Shown: piece after piece, positions 27,686-36,791 of the stretch | Layout: each line of letters starts with the position of its first letter | How positions within the stretch are numbered: the first letter of the stretch is position 1 | From: Clostridiaceae bacterium | GTDB taxonomy: Bacteria; Bacillota; Clostridia; Lachnospirales; Lachnospiraceae | Direction: 5' to 3' | DNA length: 64,000 nucleotides | NCBI GenBank assembly: GCA_910575435.1 | Contig: CAJTGI010000004.1 | Location: forward strand, 1-64,000 | The notes under the pieces: generated by a model | What the model was told of the DNA's origin: nothing | The model's input: the letters and a program-made list of their open reading frames with translations, nothing else | Database searches by the model: none | Position numbers and translations under genes: made by a program

Positions 27686-28276
27686 TCATGAACAATCTAT
27701 AAACGCATTTTCCAATCTCCTCCTTAGTTCCTCCACCCCGCCATCATTTCGTATGACTTTATGGCATCTGTTCCGAAACTCCTCCTCCCCCATCTGCTCT
27801 GCCATAATGGCACGGCATTTCTCCTCAGAATATCCCCTGCTCTCCCGAAGCCTCTGCATGCGCACCTGCTCCGGCACCCACACATACCATACCTCGTCGC
27901 AGAGCCTGTCACACCCTGTCTCAAAAAGAATGGCACTCTCCAGTACCATGACCCCTTCTTCCCCTCTTCTGGCGGCAATCCGCTCCTCCAGATACTCCAT
28001 GACGATAGGATGCACGATCCCATTCAGCCGCTCTAACTTGTCCCCGTCCTGGAACACCAATTCCCCCAGTTTTTTCCTGTCAATCTGCCCATCTGATGAC
28101 AAGACTTCCTCCCCAAAGGCTTCCAGAATCTGCCTGTATCCAGATGTGCCCTTCTCCATGGCTACATGTCCCAGACGGTCCGCGATCAGCAATTCCCCCC
28201 CAGTCATCTCCCGAAGAAGCTCCGCCGCCAGGGACTTTCCGCTTCCCACGCCGCCAGTCAGCCCAATCACTCGCAT
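27686..28276 (-). CDS. coaE: dephospho-CoA kinase
   Basis: A 196-residue P-loop kinase for the last step of coenzyme A synthesis. It has GLTGGVGSGKS at the N-terminus, the DRLGHVAMEKG substrate-binding region, and HPIVMEYLEERI. Length is normal. It follows polA by 2 bp on the same strand, a frequent arrangement in Firmicutes. Confidence 0.96.
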   Translation of the reverse strand: MRVIGLTGGVGSGKSLAAELLREMTGGELLIADRLGHVAMEKGTSGYRQILEAFGEEVLSSDGQIDRKKLGELVFQDGDKLERLNGIVHPIVMEYLEERIAARRGEEGVMVLESAILFETGCDRLCDEVWYVWVPEQVRMQRLRESRGYSEEKCRAIMAEQMGEEEFRNRCHKVIRNDGGVEELRRRLENAFIDCS

Positions 28277-28278
28277 GG

Positions 28279-31176
28279 CTAGTGCGCCTCCTTCCAGTTG
28301 CCCCCCTCAGACACTTCCACCTCCAGAGGAACAGATAATTCCATCACCTTGGGCATCTCCTCCAGAAGAATCCTGCGCACCTGTTCCCGCTCTTCCATCG
28401 GCGTCTCCACCAGCAGTTCATCATGCACCTGCAGCACGATCTTTGCCTGGAGATTCTCCCTTTTCAGCCGCCCGGCCACCCGAATCATAGCCAATTTGAT
28501 AATATCTGCCGCCGTTCCCTGAATGGGGGAATTCATAGCCACCCGCTCCCCGAAGGAACGCTGCATGAAATTCCCCGATGCCAGTTCCGGCACGGGACGC
28601 TTCCGATGGAACAATGTCTCTGCATATTTCTTCTCCTTCGCATCAGCCACCAGCTGGTCAATAAACTCCTTCACAGCAGGGTACATGGCAAAATACTGGT
28701 CAATATACTCCTGGGCCTCCTTCTTGGGAATATTTAAATCCTGGCTCAGCCCGAAGGAACTGATTCCATATACAATGCCAAAATTCACCGCCTTGGCATT
28801 CCTTCGCTGCAAATCCGTCACCTGGTCAAAGGGCGTATGGAATACTTTTGCCGCAGTGCTTCTGTGAATGTCCTGCCCATTCCGATAGGCCGCAATCATC
28901 TCCTCATCCCCAGCCATATGAGCCAGCACCCGCAGTTCTATCTGAGAGTAGTCCGCATCCAGAAAGACACAGCCCTCCCTGGGCTGGAACACCTTCCGAA
29001 TCTCCCTGCCCAGTTCCATGCGAATGGGAATATTCTGCAAATTCGGCTCCGTGCTGCTAATACGTCCCGTGGCAGTAATGGTCTGATTAAATTTGCCGTG
29101 AATCCTCCTGTCCGTCTCAATGAACACGGGAAGCCCATCCGCATAAGTAGACTTTAGCTTGCTCACCTGGCGATAGTCCAGAATCTTCGCCACAATAGGG
29201 TCCTCGTTCCGCAATTTCTCCAAAATCTCTGCCGAGGTAGAGTAGCCCGTCTTCGTCTTCTTGGCAAAGGGCAGCTTCATCTTTTCAAAAAGTATCACCC
29301 CCAACTGCTTAGGAGAGTTGATATTGAACTCCTCCCCCGCCAAATCATAGATATCCGTTTCCAGGGCAAGCACCTTGGACTCCAACATTTTCGAAATCTC
29401 TTCTAATTCCTTTTTCTCCACCTGCACGCCTACCCGCTCCATCTGATACAGATAGTAGGCCGTGGGCATCTCAATCTCCTCCATCAGGGAATGCATCCCC
29501 TCCCGCTCCAAATCTTCCTTGAGCGATGACGCCGCCATCACCGGCACATAGGCAAGATTTCCCAGATATGACACGACAGACTTGCCAAGTTCCCCGTCGG
29601 GATGCGCAAGAAGTTCCTGAAACTCCTCGCCCCTGCCAAACTCTGCCAGCCTATTCTTTCCAAAGACCTCCTCAAAGGATGCCACTGCAGTCCCCAGGTA
29701 ATCTCTGGCAATATCTTCCACATGGTAAGAATTTTTCAGGGGATTGAGGAGATAGGCGGCAATGGACACGTCAAATACCTTTCCGAACAGCACCTCCCTC
29801 TGCTCCTGGCTGTCATCCAAAAAGGCATTCTGGTTCTTGGCCTCCCTTCCCTCCGCCAACACTTCTACAGGTGTAGTATGATGCATCACATCCTTCCAGT
29901 CCAGCACGTCAACCTCCGGCACCGCCTCTTCTACCTGACGATACAGAGCGAGAAGATCTTCCCCCGAAAGTTTCTCATTCACCAGAAAACACAGCACCAC
30001 GGGAGTCTCCCCCTGATATGCCAGGCTCATTCCCAAAAAGTCATATTCCGGCTCGCCATTTTCCTCAGTTTCCTCTCCCACAGAAAGGGACAGGTCATCC
30101 TGGTCAAAGACAAGGCTCAGCTGGGCGGCAGATTTCTTGGATGCCTTCTTCTTCACCGCACCCCCATTGCTCCACTCATCCGCCAGAAATCCCACGCCCA
30201 CACGGCCAGGCTTTTCCCTAAGCAATGCCTGTATATGCTTTTCTGCCATCTTCTTTTCTACAATGGTAGAAATATCTGCTTCTACCATTGTAGCGGAGGA
30301 TACCACCTCTGCCCCAAACCTCTTTTCCAGAGACTTTAATTCCAGTTTCTTAATCCAGGCATAAGCCTCCTCCGTAAAGATATTCTCATACCTTGCTTCC
30401 TCAAGGGAGAAAGGAACATCGCAGTCCGTCTTGATAGTAGCAAGTTCCTTGCTCAAAAATGCCAGATCTTTATTCGCCCGCAAGAGTTCCCTAGCCCGCT
30501 TGGGCTCTACCTCCTCTATGTGCTCATAGGCCTCCTCCACGGTGGGAAATGCCGCCAGAATCTTTACCGCCGTCTTCTCTCCCACCCCTGGCACACCGGG
30601 AATATTGTCAGAAGAATCCCCCATCAGTCCCTTCATATCAATAATCTGGGCGGGGGTCACCCCATACTTTTCTGCCACATCTTCCCCATGGTAATTCTCA
30701 ATTTCCGTGCCGCTCCGCTTAGTCTTAGGCACCCGAATCAAGATCTTATCAGAGGCCAGCTGGAGCAAATCCCTGTCCCCGGATACCAGGGAGACTTCCA
30801 TCCCCTCTCTCTGGGCATTGGTGGCAATGGTTCCCAGAATATCATCCGCCTCGATGCCCGCCTGGGTGACCACGGGAATCCCCATAGCCGAAAGCACTTC
30901 CTGAATCACAGGCACCTGCTGGTGCAGTTCCTCTGGCATAGGCTTCCTCGTCCCCTTGTACTCCTTATACCGCTCGTGGCGAAACGTAGGCTCCTTCCTG
31001 TCAAAAGCCACCACCAGATACTGGGGCTTCTCCTCCTCCAGGATCTTTAGCATAATATTTAAAAAGCCATACACCGCATTGGTGTGCAGCCCTTCTGAGT
31101 TGGTCAAATCCGGCACGCCATAGAATGCCCTATTCAGTATGCTATGGCCATCAATTAATACAATCTTTTCACTCAT
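28279..31176 (-). CDS. polA: DNA polymerase I
   Basis: A 965-residue repair polymerase. It has an N-terminal 5'-3' exonuclease (IDGHSILNRAFYG, EADDILGTIA, SGDRDLLQLAS) and a C-terminal polymerase (motif A DYSQIELRVLAHMAGD, the O-helix RRNAKAVNFGIVYG, motif C QVHDELLVE). The middle 3'-5' exonuclease-like domain lacks the DEDD acidic motifs, so proofreading is probably absent, as in many Firmicutes PolA. The start at ATG 31176 is supported by AAGAGG 7 nt upstream; the frame has an earlier ATG at 31197. Upstream is tRNA-Leu, transcribed in the same direction but with its own terminator. Confidence 0.96.
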   Translation of the reverse strand: MSEKIVLIDGHSILNRAFYGVPDLTNSEGLHTNAVYGFLNIMLKILEEEKPQYLVVAFDRKEPTFRHERYKEYKGTRKPMPEELHQQVPVIQEVLSAMGIPVVTQAGIEADDILGTIATNAQREGMEVSLVSGDRDLLQLASDKILIRVPKTKRSGTEIENYHGEDVAEKYGVTPAQIIDMKGLMGDSSDNIPGVPGVGEKTAVKILAAFPTVEEAYEHIEEVEPKRARELLRANKDLAFLSKELATIKTDCDVPFSLEEARYENIFTEEAYAWIKKLELKSLEKRFGAEVVSSATMVEADISTIVEKKMAEKHIQALLREKPGRVGVGFLADEWSNGGAVKKKASKKSAAQLSLVFDQDDLSLSVGEETEENGEPEYDFLGMSLAYQGETPVVLCFLVNEKLSGEDLLALYRQVEEAVPEVDVLDWKDVMHHTTPVEVLAEGREAKNQNAFLDDSQEQREVLFGKVFDVSIAAYLLNPLKNSYHVEDIARDYLGTAVASFEEVFGKNRLAEFGRGEEFQELLAHPDGELGKSVVSYLGNLAYVPVMAASSLKEDLEREGMHSLMEEIEMPTAYYLYQMERVGVQVEKKELEEISKMLESKVLALETDIYDLAGEEFNINSPKQLGVILFEKMKLPFAKKTKTGYSTSAEILEKLRNEDPIVAKILDYRQVSKLKSTYADGLPVFIETDRRIHGKFNQTITATGRISSTEPNLQNIPIRMELGREIRKVFQPREGCVFLDADYSQIELRVLAHMAGDEEMIAAYRNGQDIHRSTAAKVFHTPFDQVTDLQRRNAKAVNFGIVYGISSFGLSQDLNIPKKEAQEYIDQYFAMYPAVKEFIDQLVADAKEKKYAETLFHRKRPVPELASGNFMQRSFGERVAMNSPIQGTAADIIKLAMIRVAGRLKRENLQAKIVLQVHDELLVETPMEEREQVRRILLEEMPKVMELSVPLEVEVSEGGNWKEAH

Positions 31177-31251
31177 CACAAACCTCTTTTCGCTCATTGG
31201 TGCACCACTACGCTGTGGCGGACTTTTTTATCAGGTTTAAATGCCCTATAA

Positions 31252-31290
31252 GGAAAAAAAGATACTTGAAACGGACAACTTTCAAGTATC
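31252..31290 (-). terminator. intrinsic terminator of tRNA-Leu
   Basis: GATACTTGAAA and TTTCAAGTATC form an 11-bp stem followed by seven T residues on the minus strand, 11 nt after the tRNA. Confidence 0.92.
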
Positions 31291-31300
31291 TTTCATACAA

Positions 31301-31383
31301 TGCATCAGGAGGGATTTGAACCCTCACGGGGTTGCCCCCGACGGATTTTGAGTCCGTTGCGTCTGCCGTTCCGCCACTAATGC
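31301..31383 (-). tRNA. tRNA-Leu (CAA)
   Basis: An 83-nt class II tRNA on the minus strand. The acceptor strands GCATTAG and CTGATGC pair. The anticodon stem CGGA/TCCG holds the loop CTCAAAA, giving anticodon CAA. A long variable arm (GGGGGCAACCCC) marks leucine. The T-loop GGTTCAAATCC is standard. The CCA end is not encoded. It has its own promoter and terminator. Confidence 0.95.
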
Positions 31384-31407
31384 ATATTGTTCCACACAAC
31401 AGAATCT

Positions 31408-31436
31408 ATTATATCTACTTTTTAATATTTTGTCAA
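31408..31436 (-). promoter_or_regulatory. consensus promoter of tRNA-Leu
   Basis: TTGACA, 17-bp spacer and TATAAT on the minus strand, ending about 25 bp before the tRNA 5' end. Both boxes are perfect. Confidence 0.92.
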
Positions 31437-31456
31437 GTAATTTTAAATACTTTTCT

Positions 31457-31774
31457 TTACATAAAGTAAATCAATAACCGAACCGCCAAGGCCGCCACGC
31501 AGGCAAACACCGCCACTGTAAGAAGCCCTCTCTCACAGAAGGCCAAAACCAGTGCCACCACCGTTCCTGCCAGGGCAGAAGCCGGTTCTCCCGTAGAGGT
31601 AAAAATCGCCGGAAATGTCATAGCTCCCAGCACAGCGTAGGGCACATAAGCAAGAAAAGAGCGCACAAATACATTTTCAATCTCCCCCTTGCAAAGCACA
31701 AAGGGAATTGCTCGGACTGCATATGTCACCCCAGCCATCACCGCCAGATATAGAAAAAAATTGGTTGCATCCAT
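31457..31774 (-). CDS. azlD: branched-chain amino acid export protein AzlD
   Basis: A 105-residue small membrane protein with four hydrophobic segments, the partner of AzlC. It contains AVRAIPFVLC and LAYVPYAVLGAMTFPAI, typical of AzlD. An ATG at 31780 overlaps the azlC stop (ATGA), but AAGGAGA is 6 nt from ATG 31774, which is preferred. Together with AzlC it forms a predicted exporter for branched-chain or related amino acids. Confidence 0.9.
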   Translation of the reverse strand: MDATNFFLYLAVMAGVTYAVRAIPFVLCKGEIENVFVRSFLAYVPYAVLGAMTFPAIFTSTGEPASALAGTVVALVLAFCERGLLTVAVFACVAALAVRLLIYFM

Positions 31775-31776
31775 CT

Positions 31777-32487
31777 TCATTCTCCTTTCCCATCCACTGG
31801 ATACCGCCAGGCACCAAAAGCAGAAGCCACCATAGCGCAGATAATAATGACGAAGCCAGAAGAAATATTTTTCAAACCGGGAAGGAATGCAAAGCAACAG
31901 CTCATAACCACCGCCAGAAGAATCACCGCCAGATAAGCCCTGCTCTCCCTGGCTTTCGGCAGTATAATCGCCAGAAACATTCCATAAATAGCGATTCCCA
32001 GGCTCTCCCGCACCATCTCAGGCAATATCCCTCCAAAGAGTGCCCCAGCGGCAGTCCCCCCCGCCCAGCCCAGATAGGGCACGCATATCAATCCTAGAAA
32101 ATATCCCTTGGAAATCTTATGGGGTTGGCTCATGGCAACAGCAAAAATCTCGTCCGTGATGCCTGCCCCCAGATATATCCTGTGCCTGGTCACAAAAGAA
32201 TCATCCACTTTCTGGGACAAAGACAGGGACATCAGCGAGTAGCGAATATTAATCACAAGTTGGGACAATGCCATCTCAACCATGCCACCCCCAGCCATCA
32301 TAATATCCAAGCCGGCAAACTGCCCCGCCGAGGTCAGATTGCACATAGAGACCAGCAAAACCTGCCACCAGGGAAGCCCTCCCGATACGCCCATCAGCCC
32401 AAAGGTAAAACTGACAGAAACATACCCCAGGGCAATAGGAATCCCATGATACATCCCCCTCCTGAAATTCTGCATTTTCGTACTCAT
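31777..32487 (-). CDS. azlC: branched-chain amino acid export protein AzlC
   Basis: A 236-residue integral membrane protein: N-terminal GIPIALGYVSVSFTFGLMG, LVSMCNLTSAGQFAG, and LVINIRYSLMSLSL, characteristic of the AzlC/YgaZ family. The start at ATG 32487 follows GGAGG by 8 nt; the frame extends 15 codons upstream without one. It is coupled to azlD. No Lrp/AsnC regulator is adjacent, unlike in Bacillus. Confidence 0.92.
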   Translation of the reverse strand: MSTKMQNFRRGMYHGIPIALGYVSVSFTFGLMGVSGGLPWWQVLLVSMCNLTSAGQFAGLDIMMAGGGMVEMALSQLVINIRYSLMSLSLSQKVDDSFVTRHRIYLGAGITDEIFAVAMSQPHKISKGYFLGLICVPYLGWAGGTAAGALFGGILPEMVRESLGIAIYGMFLAIILPKARESRAYLAVILLAVVMSCCFAFLPGLKNISSGFVIIICAMVASAFGAWRYPVDGKGE

Positions 32488-32574
32488 GCCGCGAGCCTCC
32501 TTCAAGAACGCAAAGGAAAAGCACCGCAGCAAATGCGATGCTCTCTCTTAAAATCCATATTATGAAAAATAAAC

Positions 32575-34023
32575 TTATCCAATAATCCTTCTTGCACAAG
32601 CCGGCTGCCTGTAACGGTAATTGGAAATCTTGATGCCGGAACTGGGAGTGCTGGCGTGAACCACTTTGCCACCGCCTATGTATATGGCCACATGGCCAAT
32701 CCTTCCACCGTTGCGATAGAAGATCAAATCTCCCGGCTGCAGTGCCGACAGGCTTACCTTCCTTCCCCTGCTGGACTGAGCCGCAGCAGAGTGGGGCAGG
32801 CTATATCCGAACTGGGCGTACACGCTCATGGTAAATCCAGAGCAATCCGCTCCCTTGGTCAGGCTGGAACCGCCATACACGTATGGATTCCCCACAAACT
32901 TGCACGCATAAGATGCAATAGAAGAACCAGAGCCATTGCTAGGTGCCGCATAAGAACTCTCGGAAGACTTCCGGCTGGAAGAACTAGACCGGCTGGAACT
33001 GCTACTCCGACTGCTAGAACTTGAACGGCTGGAACTGCTGCTCCGGCTGCTGGAACTTGAACGACTGGAACTGCTGCTAGAACTGCTGTTGGAACTACTG
33101 CTAGAACTAGAACTGCTGCTGGAACTGCTAGACTGACTTGCAGCAGCAGCCGCAGCCGCACGCTCCCGCTCTAACGCCGCCAAGCGTTCCTGCTCTGCCC
33201 TCTCTGCCTCCTGCTGACGGCGAATCTTTTCCTGCTCTTCCTTGATAGAAATCGCTTTCTTAAAATTCACATGGGTATGTACAAACTCTTTGGCCACATA
33301 GCCTCTCGTTCCATCATCAATCTCAATCTTATACCAATTATCGCTCTCTCCCACAATCTCGTATTTCTCATCTTCGGGAATCTGAGTCACAATCGAAGCG
33401 GAAGTGCTCTTTTTCGAGCGAACATTCAATGTAGTAACGCCTTTGTTTACAAAGGCATATGCCACGCCAAACTTTCCTGCCAACTTCTGGGCATTGGCGC
33501 CTCTGGCCAGCAAGTCCTTACGGATATAGCCCACAACCGAACCCGAATTAATCTTAACCCAGCTGGCGTTCTCTGCCACAATCTTCGCAGATGCTCCCCG
33601 ATAGAGTTTGCCCACAATCTTGCTTTCTGTGCTTGGACGTTTCCTAATATTGACATAATCGCTGGCAGTAGAGATTCCCAAATCGCGAAACTGCTTTGCC
33701 ACCGTCTCTTCTTTTCTCTGCTCCTCCGTCTTTTCAACAGACTGAGCCGCCCCACCTTGCTGCGCAGTCGTTGCCGCAGGAGTCGAGGGCTTAGCGGTCT
33801 CGTCTGCCCCTTGGGCAACATCCGCTACATCCTCCTTCTTCACATCAGCAAAATTCTCCAAATAGTATTTGTCCATGGAAAGGGAAAGGCCGGCCATCTC
33901 AGTCTCCTTCGCCACACTGGCAGCCAAAACTCCCTCCTCGCCGAGAAACTGATAGCCCGTTACTGACAAAGTAACCACCGTACCAAGAACTGCAGCATTT
34001 TTCACCCAACGTGTCTTAATCAT
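32575..34023 (-). CDS. secreted NlpC/P60 peptidoglycan hydrolase with SH3 domains and Ser/Arg repeat linker
   Basis: A 482-residue exported cell-wall hydrolase. It has a signal peptide (1-35), two bacterial SH3 domains (about 117-175 and 185-248), a charged coiled coil (255-295) and a low-complexity Ser/Arg tract with repeated SSSSSR units (296-357). The C-terminal NlpC/P60 domain (366-482) has catalytic Cys394 (GADCSGF), His444 (RIGHVAIYI) and His456 (VVHAS). The domain cleaves peptide stems of peptidoglycan. The linker is encoded by tandem near-identical 18-bp units at about 32970-33140 and is likely length-variable. A consensus promoter at 34169-34197 gives a leader of about 140 nt with a stem-loop (AAAGGAAA/TTTCCTTT, 34084-34107). 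Confidence 0.93.
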   Translation of the reverse strand: MIKTRWVKNAAVLGTVVTLSVTGYQFLGEEGVLAASVAKETEMAGLSLSMDKYYLENFADVKKEDVADVAQGADETAKPSTPAATTAQQGGAAQSVEKTEEQRKEETVAKQFRDLGISTASDYVNIRKRPSTESKIVGKLYRGASAKIVAENASWVKINSGSVVGYIRKDLLARGANAQKLAGKFGVAYAFVNKGVTTLNVRSKKSTSASIVTQIPEDEKYEIVGESDNWYKIEIDDGTRGYVAKEFVHTHVNFKKAISIKEEQEKIRRQQEAERAEQERLAALERERAAAAAAASQSSSSSSSSSSSSSSNSSSSSSSSRSSSSSRSSSSSRSSSSSRSSSSSRSSSSSRKSSESSYAAPSNGSGSSIASYACKFVGNPYVYGGSSLTKGADCSGFTMSVYAQFGYSLPHSAAAQSSRGRKVSLSALQPGDLIFYRNGGRIGHVAIYIGGGKVVHASTPSSGIKISNYRYRQPACARRIIG

Positions 34024-34168
34024 ATCTTACCTCCAAAAGCGTAAACAATCATCATTCTTCATATTCAAAATGTAACCATCTGCAAAGGAAAAACTGACAT
34101 TTCCTTTTTACATTTCTTGCGTGTTTTCCTGTGTAAAATATTACAAAATTATTACACATTTGATTGTA

Positions 34169-34197
34169 ATTATAACAATGCACTCTATCTTTGTCAA
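34169..34197 (-). promoter_or_regulatory. consensus promoter of NlpC/P60 gene
   Basis: TTGACA, 17-bp spacer and TATAAT on the minus strand, about 146 bp upstream of the start codon. The leader has one stem-loop; no c-di-AMP riboswitch motif was recognised. The rest of the 34024-34402 gap shows only a CCCC/GGGG hairpin near 34225-34244. Confidence 0.88.
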
Positions 34198-34402
34198 TAC
34201 CTGTCCAACAGTTTTTTTAATTTCCCCCTTTAAAAATAAGGGGTTTGACCCTCCATCAAACAATTCACATCTTCCACTTTTATACTATCTTTGTAGAATA
34301 ATTTTGTTCAATTTTCATAAAAAAATCTTTCTACATTAATAGAATTTCTAATATATTTTTGGCAAATCCCCGCAATGTGCTTTACATTTTCGTCATGCCA
34401 TC

Positions 34403-34780
34403 CTATTTTTCGGCAATCGCCTCTATTTCAATCGCCACATCTTTCGGCAGCCTTGCAACTTGCACGCAAGAACGGGCTGGATATGGCTGGGCAAAATATT
34501 CCCCATACACCTTATTAATCTTAGCAAAATCCTCCATATCGCTGATAAACACCACTGTCTTAACAACCTTGTCCATGGAAGAGCCAGCGGCCTCCAATAA
34601 ATTTTTCAGATTAGATATTGCCTGCTTTGCCTGCTGCTCTACGCTGCCCGTCACCAGTTCCCCAGTTTCCGGATCAATGGGAATCATGCCGGAGGTATAA
34701 ATCATGCCTCCCGCCTCCACCGCCTGGGAATAAGGCCCGATGGCTCCTGGAGCCTTTTCTGTTCTGATTTCCTTCTTCAT
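34403..34780 (-). CDS. ridA: RidA family enamine/imine deaminase
   Basis: A 125-residue protein that hydrolyses reactive enamines such as 2-aminoacrylate. Family marks: APGAIGPYSQAVEAGGMIYTSGMIPIDPETG in outline, NLKNLLEAAGSSMDKVVKTVVFI, and ARSCVQVARLPKDVAIEIEAIA with the catalytic Arg. GAGGGAGG precedes ATG 34780. An extended -10 promoter (TGCTATACT, boxes near 34849-34854) lies upstream. It is divergent from cvfB. Confidence 0.95.
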   Translation of the reverse strand: MKKEIRTEKAPGAIGPYSQAVEAGGMIYTSGMIPIDPETGELVTGSVEQQAKQAISNLKNLLEAAGSSMDKVVKTVVFISDMEDFAKINKVYGEYFAQPYPARSCVQVARLPKDVAIEIEAIAEK

Positions 34781-34917
34781 CTCTGCTTTCCTCCCTCATA
34801 AAATGGAATAAATAGTGACAATGCGTTTAAAAAAGCCCGCTTATTTTTAGTATAGCACCTTTTTCCATTTTCTACTAGTATTTTTGTCCAAAAAACAGTA
34901 TACTAAAAACATCTATA

Positions 34918-35164
34918 GTTACTATTCACAGCCACTCATCCTATCATGCGATAGCCCCGCTGCCTATCGGCATCGGTTCTACACTCTGTTTCGGTCCGTG
35001 CTGAACAGACATCCACCGGATGTCTAGCACCGTTGCTAACGCAACTCTGGCTATCTTATGATGGGATGAACAGCTTCCACAGTCCATAGAGAAGGTAAGA
35101 ACTGTCTCTTACAAGCAAGCCTGACGAGACAGCATCTTTCTTCTCTATGACTGTGAATAGTATC
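34918..35164. repeat. palindromic intergenic element, copy A (MITE-like)
   Basis: 247 bp bounded by GTTACTATTCACAG and CTGTGAATAGTATC. Internally there are two arms. Arm I pairs CATGCGATAG with CTATCTTATGATGG and contains GCTAACGC and an extra 55-nt hairpin. Arm II pairs CATAGAGAAG with CTTCTCTATG and an inner GTCTC/GAGAC. CTTCCACAGTC joins the arms. CATCTATA flanks both sides (34910-34917 and 35165-35172), a likely 8-bp target duplication. It matches copy B in inverted orientation along its whole length except for the extra hairpin. It fills the gap between ridA and cvfB. Confidence 0.85.
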
Positions 35165-35223
35165 CATCTATAAAAAGAAACAGAAACCATAATATAACCA
35201 TGCACTAGAAACGGAGAAATCAT

Positions 35224-36069
35224 ATGACTCAGAAAATAGAATTAGGAAAAATTCAGGAACTCATCGTAGTAAAAGAGGTAGATTTCGGCGTATTCCTAAA
35301 TACGCCCACAGGGGACGAAAGGGACAAAATCCTCCTTCCCCGGAGGCAAGTGCCCAAAGGGACCCAGCTAAAAGATGTGCTGGAAGTCTTTGTCTACAAG
35401 GATTCAGAAGACCGCCCCATCGCCACCACCCTGGAACCGGACATCACACTGGGGGGCGTGGCCAGGCTTAAAGTGAACCAGGTGACAAATATTGGCGCCT
35501 TTCTGAAATGGGGACTGTCAAAAGATCTGTTCCTTCCATATAAAGAGCAACTGTATCCCGTACAGGAGGGAGATGCGGTTCTGGTAACACTGTATCTGGA
35601 CAAGTCAGAGCGACTGTGTGCCTCCATGCGGGTATATGAGGCACTGGCAAACGACTCCGATTACGAAAAAGATCAGGAGGTATATGGCAGGGTATATGAA
35701 ATCAGCGAAAACTTCGGCGTATTCGTGGCAGTGGACGATAAGTATTCTGCCCTCATTCCCAAAAAAGAAGTCTTTGAAAAATACCGCATCAACCAGCCAG
35801 TGTATGCCAGAGTGGCGCAGGTACTGGAAGACGGCCGTCTGACCCTGAGCGTCAAGAAAAAGATTCCAGAGCAGATGAATGAAGATGCCCAGTTTATCTA
35901 CGACTGCCTGGAAGAAGCCCAGGGATTCCTCCCCTTCCACGACAAGAGCGACCCGGAATCCATCAAGAACCGCTTCCACATGAGCAAGAATGCCTTCAAG
36001 CGGGCAATCGGAAGCCTGATGAAACAGAAAAAGATTGCCATTTGCTCCGATGGCATCCGAAAAATATAA
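35224..36069 (+). CDS. cvfB: S1-domain RNA-binding protein (CvfB family)
   Basis: A 281-residue protein with tandem S1-like OB domains (about 5-65, 70-135, 145-215; DFGVFLN, NIGAFLKWG and NFGVFVAVDDKYSALIPKKE are typical S1 loops). The C-terminal winged helix (FHMSKNAFKRAIGSLMK) is typical of CvfB/YitL. In staphylococci CvfB influences virulence gene expression; a general RNA-binding role is assumed. GGAGAAATCAT precedes ATG 35224. It is a single-gene unit with repeat element A upstream. Confidence 0.93.
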   Translation: MTQKIELGKIQELIVVKEVDFGVFLNTPTGDERDKILLPRRQVPKGTQLKDVLEVFVYKDSEDRPIATTLEPDITLGGVARLKVNQVTNIGAFLKWGLSKDLFLPYKEQLYPVQEGDAVLVTLYLDKSERLCASMRVYEALANDSDYEKDQEVYGRVYEISENFGVFVAVDDKYSALIPKKEVFEKYRINQPVYARVAQVLEDGRLTLSVKKKIPEQMNEDAQFIYDCLEEAQGFLPFHDKSDPESIKNRFHMSKNAFKRAIGSLMKQKKIAICSDGIRKI

Positions 36070-36081
36070 TGCCACCCCCTC

Positions 36082-36738
36082 CTACATTTCACGAAGCAGT
36101 TCACAGACAAACTGATATGATTGGTGAACAGCCTGGTCATAGTTTCGATTGATTGCTTCCTGGCCAGCTTCTATCGTATTATCCGAGATGGAACGTATGG
36201 CCAGGAAAGGCACTTGACTCAAATAGCATGCGTGGGCGACGGCAGCTGTCTCCATATCAATGCAAAGCGCCTCTGGATGGATGGGTTCTACAAACCGATC
36301 TCCCGTTGTAGCAATCCCAAAATGAATCTGCCGATTTATTCTCTCAGCAGTTTTCTGGGCCAGGGAAATCAAAGACTCGTCCGCATAAAACACCGGCTCA
36401 TCCAGAATCGGAAAATCCGTATAAATCTCATGATTCGTATCATGAAAAACAGATGCCGTGCACACTACCGTATCAAATACTTTGATCTCCTCCTTCATAC
36501 CGCCGGCTATCCCAGAAAAAATGATGGCATCAACCTGATACCGGTCTATCAATATCTGCGCTGTAATAGACGCGTTAATTTTCCCACAACCTGAATAAAC
36601 TGCAACAACCTCTATGCCAGCAATCTTGCCCATGTAAAAGGAATGCATGGCATACTCCTCCACATTCCCATTCTGAATAGTCGGTACATACGGGCTAAAT
36701 TCCCGATGGGTGGCACACAATATCCCAATTTTTTTCAT
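36082..36738 (-). CDS. 5'-methylthioadenosine/S-adenosylhomocysteine nucleosidase-like
   Basis: A 218-residue nucleoside phosphorylase-fold protein. KKIGILCATHREF starts it; VVAVYSGCGKINASITAQILIDRY, IIFSGIAGGM and CIDMETAAVAHACY (the MTA/SAH nucleosidase ME motif) and AIRSISDNT follow. These suggest hydrolysis of methylthioadenosine or adenosylhomocysteine. The start at ATG 36738 is chosen for AAAGGAG upstream; the frame runs far into the preceding gene. It is the last gene of the TetR-headed cluster, 53 bp after the toroid protein. Confidence 0.85.
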   Translation of the reverse strand: MKKIGILCATHREFSPYVPTIQNGNVEEYAMHSFYMGKIAGIEVVAVYSGCGKINASITAQILIDRYQVDAIIFSGIAGGMKEEIKVFDTVVCTASVFHDTNHEIYTDFPILDEPVFYADESLISLAQKTAERINRQIHFGIATTGDRFVEPIHPEALCIDMETAAVAHACYLSQVPFLAIRSISDNTIEAGQEAINRNYDQAVHQSYQFVCELLREM

Positions 36739-36791
36739 TTCGTCTAATCTCCTTTCCCCTGTGCTCCAAAACACCCTTTGTTTCCTGATTT

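Noticed and set aside
34024-34168. Possible c-di-AMP riboswitch in the NlpC/P60 leader
   Set aside because: Cell-wall hydrolases often carry one, but the leader is only about 140 nt and lacks recognisable conserved boxes; only a simple stem-loop is seen.
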